Assembly (NCBI GenBank): GCA_015698045.1
Contig: BLAL01000259.1
Span: 62,001-126,000 of the forward strand
Direction of reading: 5' to 3'
Source: Rhizophagus clarus
Lineage: Eukaryota; Glomeromycota; Glomeromycetes; Glomerales; Glomeraceae
DNA length: 64,000 nucleotides
Made by a program: the position numbers and the translations under genes. Shown piece by piece: positions 32,349-43,703 of the stretch. The first letter of the stretch is position 1; the number at the start of each line of letters is the position of its first letter. A model generated the notes under the pieces. It did not search any database. It was not told the DNA's origin and was given only the letters and a program-made list of their open reading frames with translations.

Positions 32349-32474
32349 TAGTTCTGAAATTAAACAACTATTTTTTGTATTTAATTTTGATCAAAGTAGT
32401 TATAACTTTAGTCAAAATTATCATAATTCAAGCTAGAGTAGCTTATTTTCAGGGGTTGTTTAATTTCAGAACTA
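32349..32474. mobile_element. 126-bp TA-flanked MITE abutting right TIR
   Basis: TATAGTTCTGAAATTAAACA at 32347 is inverted exactly at 32476 (TGTTTAATTTCAGAACTATA with one interior difference). TA flanks both ends. It begins about 17 bases after the large element ends. No coding capacity. Confidence 0.85.
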
Positions 32475-32476
32475 TA

Positions 32477-33678
32477 TGATAATCAGAATTTCCAAAACTT
32501 ATTAAAAGTATTTTTATACTAAATTTAAGAGAATTAAATAATTTATTAATATTAGTATATATCTGATTATTATTACTGATCAATTGGTTAATATTATTTT
32601 ATAATTTACTAATAGTATCATTATATATTTTTGTATTTTAAATATTTAAATATTTACACTTAATTTTATTTAATTTTCAAATTTTAAAATTTTCATAATT
32701 TTTATATAAATAATTTAATTTAGAGTTATCATATCTATTTAACTTTATTTTTTATATTATATCAACTATTTTTTTTCAAAATAAATGGTTATATATTTAT
32801 GATATTTAAATATATATAAATTATTTTTTTCTTTAGACTCTTATATATAAAGTTAAATATTATAAAATTAAAATCCTAATTGCTATTTTACAGTATATCA
32901 AGAAAAAAATATTTCTAAAATTTTATCTGCATAACTAGTTTTTTATTTTTTTTTATACTTCAATAGTATTATTAAAAATACTCAGATTAAATTATATTAT
33001 AATAATTATTAAAATTATTATCTTCCTTAAGTTTTTTAAACTTTTTGAAAAATGTTTTTATTATGAGTTTATTGCAATAATAGTAAATAACAATATTATT
33101 TGGTTAATTTTTAAATGATTTCAAATAATATTAAAATGATATAAAAATTTGTATCATTTAAAAAATATATCATTTACAAATGATAAATGATAAAATGATA
33201 TTTAATAGTTATTCGGTATCGAAATGCCGAATAAGTGATTTATCCGGTATCACGTGATTTCAACATCTGATACGCTTGATACACGATTTATTATAACCTA
33301 GGGAATAGATAAATATACGGGGGGGGCCAACTCAAGATTACACAGGGCTGATCAGTAATTTCCCGAACTGAAGCCTTATAAAATGCATTACACAAACGAA
33401 AGTGCATATTAAAATATTGCGAAAATCTCAATTTTCTTTACACGCATACATAGAAAAACAGCCGATTTTAAAAATTAAGATCACTTATCTTAATTTTATT
33501 TATTCGAAGTGGTTTTATTCAAATTAGACCAGTGTAGCTTTCTGCAGGTCATTTTTTTTTCTTGTAAAAAAACTAAAATGTAACAATCGTTTTAATTTTA
33601 TGAATTTCTTTATTATAGTATCTATTTTCATTTTAAAATTTTTATTTTTTATAATCAAAGTTACAGTTATGCAGTATT
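32477..33678. other. AT-rich spacer
   Basis: No gene seen. The stretch near 33210-33300 has repeated CGGTATC/GCCGAATAA words and a run of eight G at 33320-33327, unusual in this AT-rich sequence. Confidence 0.5.
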
Positions 33679-36600
33679 TTACGATGCAAACATTTGGCCT
33701 TTTGATATAGCCTCTTCACAGAATTGAGTTTCTTTTTTAAGATGATCAAAAATTAAAGGTATTAAAACTTTTTTTCTCTTATTTTTAACGTTATCTCCAA
33801 ATGCCCAGAGTAACCATTGCAATTCTGCTACTTGAAATATCTTTGAAAATACTTCTTCAGCATTATCTAGTTTTATCCAAATTTGAAGCTGTTTCAAGCC
33901 AAGTAACGGATCTTGTAGAATATTATCTTTTTTAATTAAGGTAAATTTGTTTTCATTTCTTGAGGTATTTTGAATATCTTTATAATAAGTTTTCAGATTC
34001 TCACGAAGACTTGAAGTTCCTTTCTCAGGAATGAGATTGTTGAATCTTCTCCATGACTTCTGTCTGCTTCTCATATATATAGAAATAATACGTTCATAAA
34101 GAAAATTTCTAGCATCATCTTTTAACTCATGTTTTTCAACTGCTGTAGTGTCACAAGCTAAAAACTGCTGCCCAGCAAGATCAAATAGCATGTTAAAAGA
34201 CTGTAACAACGGTAAGTTGCTAAGTAAACTATTCTGTATATATTGAAGGATATTTGGACCAAGTTCCTTATATTTTTCAAATAGTAGAAGAATTAATGAT
34301 TCTATCTTGTACATGAATTCTAAAAACTCTTGGCCAGGAATTACATTTGTAATTTTAGATCGAACGTCCTGCTCATAAATCACTTGTTCTGAATTAAGAA
34401 TTTCAAGGTAAGCACAAATAGCTTTGAAATGTGGGTGTGATTTTGTTATATTATCACTTTTAACTAACTTATAAACAACCCATCCAACAATATAGGCGAA
34501 TTTTGAAGCTTCAGCTGGTTCCAAAACAATAATGTTTTTAGGTATTAAATTACAATCTGCAGCTTGATCTTTCTTTATATCTTTCTTTCTAAATGTATAT
34601 TCGATTACTTTTTGTAGTAGTAAATATGCAACAAGTCTATTGGTTGAAGAAGTATGTAATTTGGTCACTTCTAAAAATTCCTGGTACCAGATACCGGAAC
34701 ATTGATAATTATTCAAATAAAGTTCAAGATGAGAACTCTAAGTAGCCAACCATTGAACACCAATTTTTTTTGGAATAGCTTCACAAGCTATTTTTTTAAT
34801 AATATTTTGCCATGATTGTAACAATTTATCAATAGAATCTAAATAAAGCAAATCTTCAATAAGATTATAACGTTCAGTTTGAAGTTGATAAACTCTAATG
34901 TTTTCACAATTAACATTATTGTTTAAAGATTTTGATACTGATCCAAATTTTCCCATAATTAAATTATCTGCAAGAATACTTTCAAAAATTTTGCGTGAAA
35001 AAGCTGATAATTGTAATAATCGAGCATTATATTTTTGGTATATATTACTGTTTTCTTTATTTTCTTCATGATAGTTTTTATCTTTCTGAGAATCTCTAAA
35101 AATATAAAGTAATTAAATATTAAAAGAATATTTTTTATTTAGAATTAAAATTAATAATATTAATATATACCTTCTTACTAAAGAAGTAATACCAGTTCCT
35201 ATAGAATTAGCTTTTCCATAATTAATACTTTTTATTTCGGATGAAACTAATGCTGTAACTTGGTATTTGTTTAAAGAATGTCCATAAGATTTAAGTGTTT
35301 GTGTAGATGAATCACCCCCAAGTTCACGAATAGTACCAAAAAGACCTTCAAGCATGTCTTGTAAAACATGTCGTGGTTGAATCATTGAGCCTAAGTATTT
35401 TTTTAAAATAAATTCTATCATTCCAAGAAAACTATCAATAGACAAAATTAAGTCAAATTGACATTGTGATGAAATCCATTCCATAGGTCCTACTTTTTGT
35501 TTATCCCTGTTTACAAACCAATCACGAATTTTTTTTAAAGTTTTAATACGAGAATCTTCTATAGAGCGAAAGCAAATTTTGCTATGCATTATTTGGCGAT
35601 ATTTTTGTGCATATTTAATAAATTCCTATTAAAAAATTAAATTATTAATTTAAATAAATTTTCAAATAAAAATAAATGCTTTATTATAATACTATAATTT
35701 ACCCTAGTCCCTTCTGATACATTTTTAAGTTTTTCAATAGACTCTAACGCAAATTCAACTTCCTTTGATAATGTGTGTTCCGCAAGATCAACACGCATTT
35801 TGCTTCATGACGTAAGCCATATGTGTCTTTTCGTGAGTTTTATGACTTTAGTTGTTGCATGTTGATTTGTATGTTCATATACGCCTTTTATATGCTTTCA
35901 GCTAATTTCTTTTCCATTATACATAATTTCTCTAGAATTTTTCTCACCTGTATGACTTTTTGACAAGTTATTTCGGAGTTTTTTAAATACATGTGTCGGG
36001 TCACTAATAAAAAACCACTTTTCTCCAGTAATGGGATTGACAGTTTTATAATTTGCTAACAATTCTTGATCATCATAAACAGATCGAAGAAATTTACCAA
36101 TATGATAATTAAATACTTTCCATCCTTCATTACCTCCTTCTGCATTTGTAATTTCAACAGATAAAATTGATTCAATTGAATTAAAATCAGTTATTTTCTC
36201 TAAATACCATTGATTGTCTTTTGGACTCTTAAATTCATATAATTCACCAACATTCCATTCTAATTTTAAAGGCATTGGTGGACGAATAAAAGCTCGATCA
36301 ATTGTAATTTTTTCAGATTTGTCACTATCACATAAACAAACAGTAAATTTTGTTCTTTCAAAATTACTATCTACAATTTTAGCCGCATAAAATGATTTTT
36401 TATTCTTATTAAAATTGACTTCTACAACATCACCAAGAGACCAAGTTGATGCATACCAATCAAAACTTTTTATATGAATTCTATTCTCTCCTGCACCATC
36501 ACAAATTGAACCATATGTATGAATGCCAATACATTCTAGTCTAGCTGCAAGATTAAATATTAAAGTGTTTAAATTATGTGCCGTAATTGTATTAATACCA

Positions 36601-37157
36601 TAATAAGCAATTGGAAAAGCAAAATTATGAGTTGCTGAGTGCCAGACAACTTGGTGAATTTGTGTTGCAAGACCTCGTTCTTGCCTTTTAACTATAGAAT
36701 TAGACGAATTATTTTCTTCAGATGTTGTATGAATTTCACGTTGACACTGTAAAGCAAATGACTTATAATCTTCCATCTCATCCTCAAAATCTAAATATCC
36801 AACATAACAGTTTTTACGTTGACACCAAAGAAGGCCTTTTTAAAATTAAAATGTTAGTAAATAAATAAATTAATTTTTATATACATTTTAAAAATAAATC
36901 TTTAAAATTTAATACCTTTTTGAATTTTAAAAGAATCATGTGAAAAAAATCCTACTCGTCCATATCCCCAAATATTATTTGCTGTTAAACTTTCTAGTAT
37001 TTGAAATCCAGTTTTGTCCTGCCATCCTGAACACTGTTCACTTTCATTTATATAACTTTTAAGTGTGGAAATTGATGGTAAACGCATGATTTTCTTAATT
37101 GCATCATATGCTGCTTTTCCAGATTTACTGTATACAGATATTGCCCAACGTAAAAAC
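33679..37157 (-). pseudogene. P-element/THAP9-type transposase, four exons recovered, N-terminus missing
   Basis: Exons on the minus strand: 37157-36916, 36835-35703, 35635-35171 and 35095-33679. All junctions are GT-AG and phase-compatible; introns are 66-80 bp. The RNase H-like core includes SICDGAGENR and WFFISDPTHVFKKLRNNL, and later VLQDMLEGLFGTIRELGG, as in P-element transposases. Between these, about residues 120-250, a segment with WSLGDVVEVNFNKN, YAAKIVDSNF and WNVGELYEFKSPKDNQWY looks like a duplicated Tudor/Agenet-type domain (inference). The 5' part (DNA-binding domain) is absent; degenerate GATATCG repeats begin just upstream at 37215. Stops: two TGA in exon 3 (near 35895 and 35810) and TAG at 34738, each where I expect Trp from family memory. 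No terminal repeats were located. Confidence 0.8.
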
Positions 37158-37214
37158 CTATATTAAGAAAATTAAATATAACTTTTATATTATTAAAATA
37201 ATAAACTTTACAGA

Positions 37215-37870
37215 AACCTTAAGTTTTTGAACAATGCCGAATTGATATAATAACAATGTTAAATTCATATCATTGCGATATCGATTTATTGAAACAATAT
37301 CATTATGATGTCACCATAATATCGTTTCAATATTAACAAAAGATATCGTGAAAATATTCGCTTGAAGAAACATCGAATCATTACCATTATGATATCGTTG
37401 CAATAACAATAATTTCAAAAAAGAAATGCAAAATAAATATTGGTATCGTATCAATATTCACTCGTTGTATCGACAAGATATCGTAAAAATATTTGCTTGA
37501 AGAAATATCGAAGTGACATCGCTTTGATATGGTTACAATAAACGATAATTTTCAAAAAAAAAAACGCAAATAAATGATATCGTACTAATATTGGTTCGGT
37601 ATATCGAAAAGATATCGCAAAAATATTTATTTGAAGAATATCAAATCAACATCGGCTCGATATAGTTAAAACAACGATATTTTTTTAAAAAAACGCGAAA
37701 TAATGATGATATCGATACGATATAGTTAAAACAACGCAAAATAAAAATGGTATCGATATGATATCGTCTTAATGTTGACTCGCTGTGTTGATGATATTGT
37801 CAAAATTACAAATAATCAAACCAAAATCATCTTGATATTGATCAAATAACGATTCTAAAAAAACGCGAAT
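37215..37870. repeat. Degenerate GATATCG-rich tandem repeats
   Basis: Successive imperfect units of ~100 bp contain GATATCG, GAAGAAATATCGAA, AACAACGATA and AAAAAACGCGAAAT. No coding. It replaces the 5' end of the transposase gene next to it. Similar words recur in the array at 56500-57560. Confidence 0.65.
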
Positions 37871-38470
37871 TGGTAAATTCTCTTCGATTAGTTCAATAGT
37901 TCTTGTAATTAGTTATTTGGTAAATATTGCACAATTGTAATATAATGATCTAATAATTGCTTAATATTACATATCTTGACAAGTAAAAACCGTTCTTTAT
38001 TGAAAAAAAGAAATAGACGGACTTTTGTATATTCTTTGGTTTTCAATTGGAAAATTTTCTTTTTTCACTTACTTATTCAAACAAAATATATACCGGCAGC
38101 TTCGTTGTTATAGTTAGATATACTTTTTAAAATTGAGGACACTCAACTATGTACTTTCATTGTTAAATTAAAAAAGCCTCCCTGATACGACACCTAAGTC
38201 CTTCCTGAGTTTCGTATTCTTGTTTGTTTTAACTTTGAAAAATCTCGCCTACGTCATTCTTCTTTCGTTCCTACTCTCATGACTCAAAACTCACACTAAA
38301 GACTTTTTAAAGCAATATATTCTTACGGACAAGCAAAATCGCGACTTGGTTTTAGACGTTACTTTGAAAAAAAAAAAAACGCGTAATTTTGAAGTGATCA
38401 TCATGTGACTTTAATTACACAGATTTATGAAAACCGCAATAATTATGTGCATATACACTAAAAATATTCT
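37871..38470. other. 3' flank of helicase gene
   Basis: Non-coding, AT-rich. No repeat or RNA gene identified. It would contain the 3' untranslated region of the helicase. Confidence 0.4.
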
Positions 38471-40552
38471 TTAACTACTGCCTAATAAAATTTGCAGGGC
38501 TTCATCAACAATATTCAGATTCTCAGATCGCTGCTCATCAAAAGCTTGGAATATCAAGCCACGTTTTTTCTTTTGAAGTTCAAACACGCGATCTTCAATT
38601 GTATTCTCAATAAAAAATCTAAAGACAGAAACTGGCCGAGTTTGACCAATTCTATAAATTCGATCTATAGCTTGATCCTCAATACTTGGATTCCACCAAG
38701 GATCCATAAGAAAACATTGATTAGCAACAGTAAGATTCAATCCCAAAGATCCGCATTTTAAACTAATTAGAAGAACCTTTATTTCCGGATCATTGTTGAA
38801 ATTATTTACAGTCTCTTCTCGCTGATTACGTGACATTTTGCCATCAAATCGAACAAATTTGACATTTGCATCTTTAAATGCAATTTCAATCAAATCAAGA
38901 AAAGATGTCCATTGGCTGAAGACTACTGATTTATCGTTATTTTGATTTAAAAATTTCAATAAAGCTTCAATTTTGGAACTTATTTTAAAATCATCTAAAT
39001 TTCTAATTTCTTCTTCTATTTGAATTGTTGTTAATTCAATTAATTGATTCATATTAACTGAATTTTGGCATATCGGACAAGAAAATGGTTCATCTCCAAA
39101 ACTAATTTTGATGCAATCTTTGTCAAATATATGTTTACAAGGAGTAATTGTAGGAGTTGTTAATGGTTTAGAGCACATATAGCAACTTTTATTATTACTA
39201 ACAGATATTTTCAGGACAGCCAATCTTTCATCATTCATATTGCTATCAGCATCATTTATTTGTCTCTTACAAAGCTCTGTGTGATTGCAAATCTGTCGTA
39301 ATCTCAGGAGCATTTCCAGAAACGTTACATAATTATATTTTAAATCGCCATTTCTTGATTCTTTCCAACTCCTAAATTGTTCTTTTATATTACTTTCCAT
39401 GTTATCATAAATCTTTTTCTCATCCGTCTTAAACTTAATTTTATGAGTATAGAAATTAATAGGAGGAAGACATACTATAGGACGTCCATTGAATTTCATA
39501 TCCTTTGTTCTACGAAGACAAACGGCTTTTATTAAGCTTCTAAGATTGTTACCATCTTTAAACTTTATTGTTTTGTTGTTAAATATGCTATTCCATATTT
39601 CTAGACTATCAAAAGGAGTGAATTTTAAGAATTTAATTAAAGAATATATATCATTTAATTCGTTCATAATTGGGGTTCCTGTAAGAATCCATCTTCTCTC
39701 AGCATCCAAATTACATACGGCAATACTTTGTTTTGTTGATTGTGTACGAATAATATGTCCTTCATCTAAGATAACTCGAAGCCATTTAATGGCAAATAAT
39801 CCACTCCTTTCTTCTATATTTGATTGTGCAAGAATAGCATATGTAGTAATTATTATATCGTAAGTTTTAAGAAATTCTGGATCATTAATTCGATCAACGC
39901 CATGAAAAACATAATAAGAAAGAGACCCTTTCTTAACATGCTTGTTGATTTGGTCAATCCAATTTTCAAGCACACTTAAAGGAGCAACAATCAGAGTAGT
40001 TTTAGAATATGTGGAATCTAAATTGATTGCAGGTTTGGAAGCTATCAAAGCAATCATTTGTATCGTCTTACCAAGACCCATATCATCAGCGAGTATTCCA
40101 CCTCTGGCAAGATTAGGGCGTGTTATTGTTGCAAACCTTGCTAATGTATTAAAGTAGAGTATTTTTTTCGTTTGATCCTCCTTTTGAATCCAGAATTGAA
40201 CTTCCTCATCAATAGTTGGCTCTTTAGGGTGTTCATTTGATAACATCCAACCAAGGCCTTGCTTCTGATACGGAAGTAATTTCGTAATTAATGTTTCTGG
40301 TTGTGGTGCTTCTAGGAGATTTACTAGAAATTCAGTTTCTGATTGTGGTGCCGAATTCACTTTTTTTGCAATTTCAAAGTCTTTGGGAATAACTTGTAAT
40401 TTTGGTAGTCCAACAACTGAACTGCTTTTGTTATTTTTATAAAATTTTTTAAGAGTATTTGATGTGTTATTATTAGAATTATTATTATTTTCATTGTTAA
40501 CTCTTTTAATTCTAAATTTTGGTAGTCCTGTATTATTATTATCGGTAGACAT
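38471..40552 (-). CDS. SNF2-family helicase with RING finger (Rad5/HLTF type), intact
   Basis: A single open frame of 693 codons from ATG at 40552. The first ~85 residues are Asn/Ser-rich and disordered. SNF2 motifs in order: I LADDMGLGKTIQ, Ia LIVAPLSVLENW, II ILDEGHIIR (the DEGH form of the Rad5/Rad16 group), III LTGTPIMN, then a C3HC4-like RING CYMCSKPLTTPTITPCKH...CPIC between the two RecA lobes, and motifs V-VI LKCGSLGLNL and DRIYRIGQ. Members translocate on DNA and act in post-replication repair, the RING recruiting ubiquitin-conjugating enzyme for PCNA modification. Odd points: no HIRAN domain before the helicase, and the fifth RING ligand position reads Asp (HIFDKDC) instead of Cys. 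It is the only long intact host-type gene here. Confidence 0.92.
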   Translation of the reverse strand: MSTDNNNTGLPKFRIKRVNNENNNNSNNNTSNTLKKFYKNNKSSSVVGLPKLQVIPKDFEIAKKVNSAPQSETEFLVNLLEAPQPETLITKLLPYQKQGLGWMLSNEHPKEPTIDEEVQFWIQKEDQTKKILYFNTLARFATITRPNLARGGILADDMGLGKTIQMIALIASKPAINLDSTYSKTTLIVAPLSVLENWIDQINKHVKKGSLSYYVFHGVDRINDPEFLKTYDIIITTYAILAQSNIEERSGLFAIKWLRVILDEGHIIRTQSTKQSIAVCNLDAERRWILTGTPIMNELNDIYSLIKFLKFTPFDSLEIWNSIFNNKTIKFKDGNNLRSLIKAVCLRRTKDMKFNGRPIVCLPPINFYTHKIKFKTDEKKIYDNMESNIKEQFRSWKESRNGDLKYNYVTFLEMLLRLRQICNHTELCKRQINDADSNMNDERLAVLKISVSNNKSCYMCSKPLTTPTITPCKHIFDKDCIKISFGDEPFSCPICQNSVNMNQLIELTTIQIEEEIRNLDDFKISSKIEALLKFLNQNNDKSVVFSQWTSFLDLIEIAFKDANVKFVRFDGKMSRNQREETVNNFNNDPEIKVLLISLKCGSLGLNLTVANQCFLMDPWWNPSIEDQAIDRIYRIGQTRPVSVFRFFIENTIEDRVFELQKKKRGLIFQAFDEQRSENLNIVDEALQILLGSS

Positions 40553-40825
40553 TTGAGATTTTATTTGAATGATTTATTATTTGAGAATATTCATAAAAAA
40601 AATTATTTCTCATTAGTATATTAAATGGAAAAGAAACAAAAGATTTCAAATTATTAATAAAAAATATTCTTACGTGAGTATACTGTGGTAAAAAGTGTGG
40701 AAAAAATGTACTTACGTGTGTATATAAAAAAAATCTAATCTCGAATAAAAAAGTCATATCTAGATTACCCCGTATAAATAATTTTGAATTGTGCGACGCG
40801 TGATTCATCTGCGGCACCTGTGTTG

Positions 40826-41217
40826 CAGGGCCGATGATTTTCTGCGGCACTAAAAGGTAAAATTTGTGTGTGATAAAAATAAATTTTGTGTTATGTTGTG
40901 TTTTCCTATTTTTGGTAATTTTGTGTAATTTTGTGGCGTTTTAAATAAAATTTTGTGCCATTTCTGCGATAATTTCTCATAATTTTTACAATTCGAGCTT
41001 CCTTAAAAAATTTTCTAGATTACACAAACTATGCTAATTATGGAAGCCACATGAAAATTATATAGAAATTACATGGCAATTGTGTGGAATTATGCGCTCG
41101 TATATATAAATAAATAAATTTTGTGAAATTATGTTGTGATATTTTGAAATTTTTGTTTATCACAAAATTTTGTGATTTATGTGATATTCTGCGAAACACA
41201 AAATATCATCGGCCCTG
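40826..41217. mobile_element. 392-bp hAT-type MITE upstream of helicase
   Basis: The ends are CAGGGCCGATGATTTTCTG and the complement ...ATCATCGGCCCTG. The flanking 8-mers CTGTGTTG (40818-40825) and CTGTGTGG (41218-41225) differ at one base, fitting an aged hAT target duplication. The interior is repetitive TTTTGTG/CACAAAAT. It lies about 270 bases upstream of the helicase start codon and could affect its promoter. Confidence 0.85.
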
Positions 41218-41225
41218 CTGTGTGG

Positions 41226-41822
41226 TATCTGACTCGCAATAAATGGATTACTTTATTGTAGATCAATATTTTATTCGTTACAACATTATGCAGCGTAGCA
41301 TAGTAAAAAAAGAAAATCTTTTATTATATGCAATGCGGAAATATCAATGTTCGGTACAGATTGATTTTTATAAATCCCATGAGATCGACTTTAAATTTGA
41401 TTAAGATTAAATAATGTTTAAAATAAAGTTCTTATATAGTTAATACCTAATTCAATTTATAAAAATTCCTTAAAGATAAAATGTTTAAAGTTTCTTAAGG
41501 AATCTATTAAATTATAGAATCCTTTAGTATCTTTAAACTTTGCTATAAATGTTTTAAGTGTTTATAATATAATACTTTATAGATCTTATATTTATTATTA
41601 AAAGTTCTGCATACATTTTGAGAATTAACATATAGTCTCTTAAGAGGAATGAGGTGTTAAATATGAATTATTTATATATTTTTTCGATGAAAATTTAATA
41701 AATTTTTCGATTTATTATTATTGTATTATTATTTTATAGAACTAAAAGATGCCGACTAAGAAAATAAAAAAAAAATAACACGTTCTGGATTAATTATAAT
41801 AATGAAAAAGATATTTATCTCT
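41226..41822. other. Spacer, no gene seen
   Basis: AT-rich. Around 41460-41560 TTAAAGATAAAATGTTTAAAG and TTTAGTATCTTTAAACTTT form a loose inverted pair. No coding. Confidence 0.4.
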
Positions 41823-42719
41823 TTAGACTGCTTTTTCCTTTCCTTTACTGTTACCAGCTTTATTCCCTCTTCCTCTTCCTCTTCCCCTTCCTCTTCCTCT
41901 TCCTCTTCCTTTTCCTCTTCCCCGTCCCCTTCCACTTCCCCGTCCTCCGCTTCCCCTTCCCTTTCCACTTCCCTGTCCTTCATTTCCACTATTATTACTA
42001 CTATTGCCACCGTCATTATCAGTAACTTCCTTCTCCTCCTGCTGTTGCTTTTGAATACCTCTATACTCCTGCTGGGTATAATAGATTCCTTTTTCGATTA
42101 TTATAAACCATCGTTCTGCACTTTCCCTACTCGGTAATCGTTCAAATAAATTGGGCGTGAGACCGGTTACAAGATCGAATATTACAAAACTTTTATTGCA
42201 TATATTTCACAACTTGTTCATTCTCTCAGCTGAAGTTCTGTAGCTTCTCCATTGTCTTTGTGTCAGTTTTTCTTCAGCTTTCTTAAGAAAGTTTTCTAAT
42301 ATATCTTTAGCTTTTGAAGCATTCGTTTCGCCAAATGATTTTGGCTCGGAAGCGACTGCTTCTAATGTTTTCTTATATAACTCGTGAAAATATGAGTATC
42401 TCCTAACGTTTCTTCTTCTTGATAATTCAGAAGTTTCATCTTCTGATTTTATTTCATCTAATATTGTAAGCATATCCTCTATTAATAAAGACATATTACC
42501 ATCGTCTATTTTATCCAGAAAATTAATTCTTGAATTATGATCGTCATCAATGTTTTAGTTAGGGAAATAGCACCTTTTATTTTGGAGCCATCAAACTCCA
42601 TTCCCTTTTCCAAATAATTATCATAATATTCCTGTAGATTCTGTATATATTTTTTGTTATCGTAATTAGGTTGCATCATCGGGGGTTTATTGGCAGACGA
42701 TCTTGGACTGTTCTTAAAT

Positions 42720-42750
42720 GATATATTAGCCATGCAACGGCTAATATATC
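42720..42750. other. Perfect 12-bp hairpin at a frameshift
   Basis: GATATATTAGCC, loop ATGCAAC, then GGCTAATATATC. It sits where the reading frame of the gene above changes, so it may have arisen by template switching or be a footprint. Confidence 0.75.
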
Positions 42751-43332
42751 TTCCTTAAGATTTTCATCATTAGCTGCCTTTTCTTTATATAAAAGATTGA
42801 TCCCTATTGTTGTATTATTATTGCTATTGTCTTCAGCAGGTAATCGCCGAAGTATATAGGGATTATCTAGAAACCTGCTCTCTTCCGTTTCTATAAAACG
42901 TTGATCAGCCATGTAAAATGTCGGTTTTATATCTAGTGAACCCGACGGAAGTACTGCAGTCAATTTTTGTTCATCTATATTCAAAATTATTTTTTTACAA
43001 TTGCTGCCACTCATGCTCTTTAGAGCAACCAACCCGTCTTTCAAAGTATTTGCGGGAATATTTTCTAGAAATTGCTGGACTTCGTAATGATCTTCCGAAA
43101 GAATTTCGATTGTGTCTTGAATAAAAATAAATTTGTAATGCGATAATTAATAACAGATTCTCATAAAAAAAGTCAGATTTTTTACATAATGTATGATTCT
43201 ACAGCTATTAGAATAGTATATGTATATAATAATATATATATTTTACCTTTTTCTTTCAAGTTTCCTACCGAGATTAATTTGACTTTTTTTGCTTCTTTAC
43301 TTTCAATAGGCTTTTCGTCCTTCCTTTTCCTC

Positions 43333-43482
43333 GACGAACCTGCCATCACAATTTGTTCGTCTGACGAACCTGCCGTTACAATTTGTTCATCTGACAGACC
43401 TGCCGTCACAATTTGTTCATCTGACGGACCTGCCGTCACAATTTGTTCATCTGACGGACCTGCCGTTGCAATTTGTTCATCA
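43333..43482 (-). repeat. Five 30-bp in-frame coding repeats
   Basis: On the minus strand each unit encodes DEQIVTAGPS or a near variant (GLS, GSS). Copies differ by a few bases. Located in exon 1 of the RG-tail gene. Confidence 0.85.
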
Positions 43483-43703
43483 TTTTCTAAGGACGGAGAA
43501 TTTTCTAATGGAAGTTCTGAATTGGATTTATCTTCAGGATGAAATGATGGCGAAGGTTGGGACATTTTAAAATTTACGAAACCAGACAAATTTCTTGATT
43601 GTTTATTATGATGATTTTTCTGATTTTTTTGAAAAGGAATTTTATCTCTTTTTATATATATATTTTTTTAATTGTACTATATGATAAACACGATTCGATT
43701 AAA

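Larger units (their letters stand above)
41823..43565 (-). pseudogene. Unknown protein with DEQIVTAGPS repeats and RG-rich tail, broken
   Basis: ATG at 43565 (MSQPSPSFHPED). Exon 1 ends at 43247 (GGTAAAA donor) after five 10-residue repeats and a basic segment RKRKDEKPIE. Exon 2 starts at 43115 in phase and encodes a folded-looking domain (LNIDEQKLTAVLPSGSL, KPTFYMADQRFIE). Coding then shifts frame near a hairpin at 42720-42750 (continuing YIQNLQEYYDNYLEKGM) and again near 42540. It passes a TGA at 42207 and ends in a strongly basic Gly-Arg-rich tail (GRGRGRGKGRG type) with TAA at 41823. The acidic Glu-rich frame over the same tail is the wrong frame. RG tails usually bind RNA. The function of the body is unknown to me. 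At least three lesions make it a pseudogene unless unrecognised introns remove them. Confidence 0.55.

Noticed and set aside
40539-40850. N-terminal extension or separate gene upstream of the helicase
   Set aside because: Different frame from the helicase, F/I-rich translation of AT-rich sequence, and it runs into the MITE end.
41756-42016. Glu-rich minus-strand frame and its Ser-rich plus-strand mirror
   Set aside because: The frame continuous with the upstream gene gives a Gly-Arg-rich tail; the others are shadows of the same GGAAGAG repeats.
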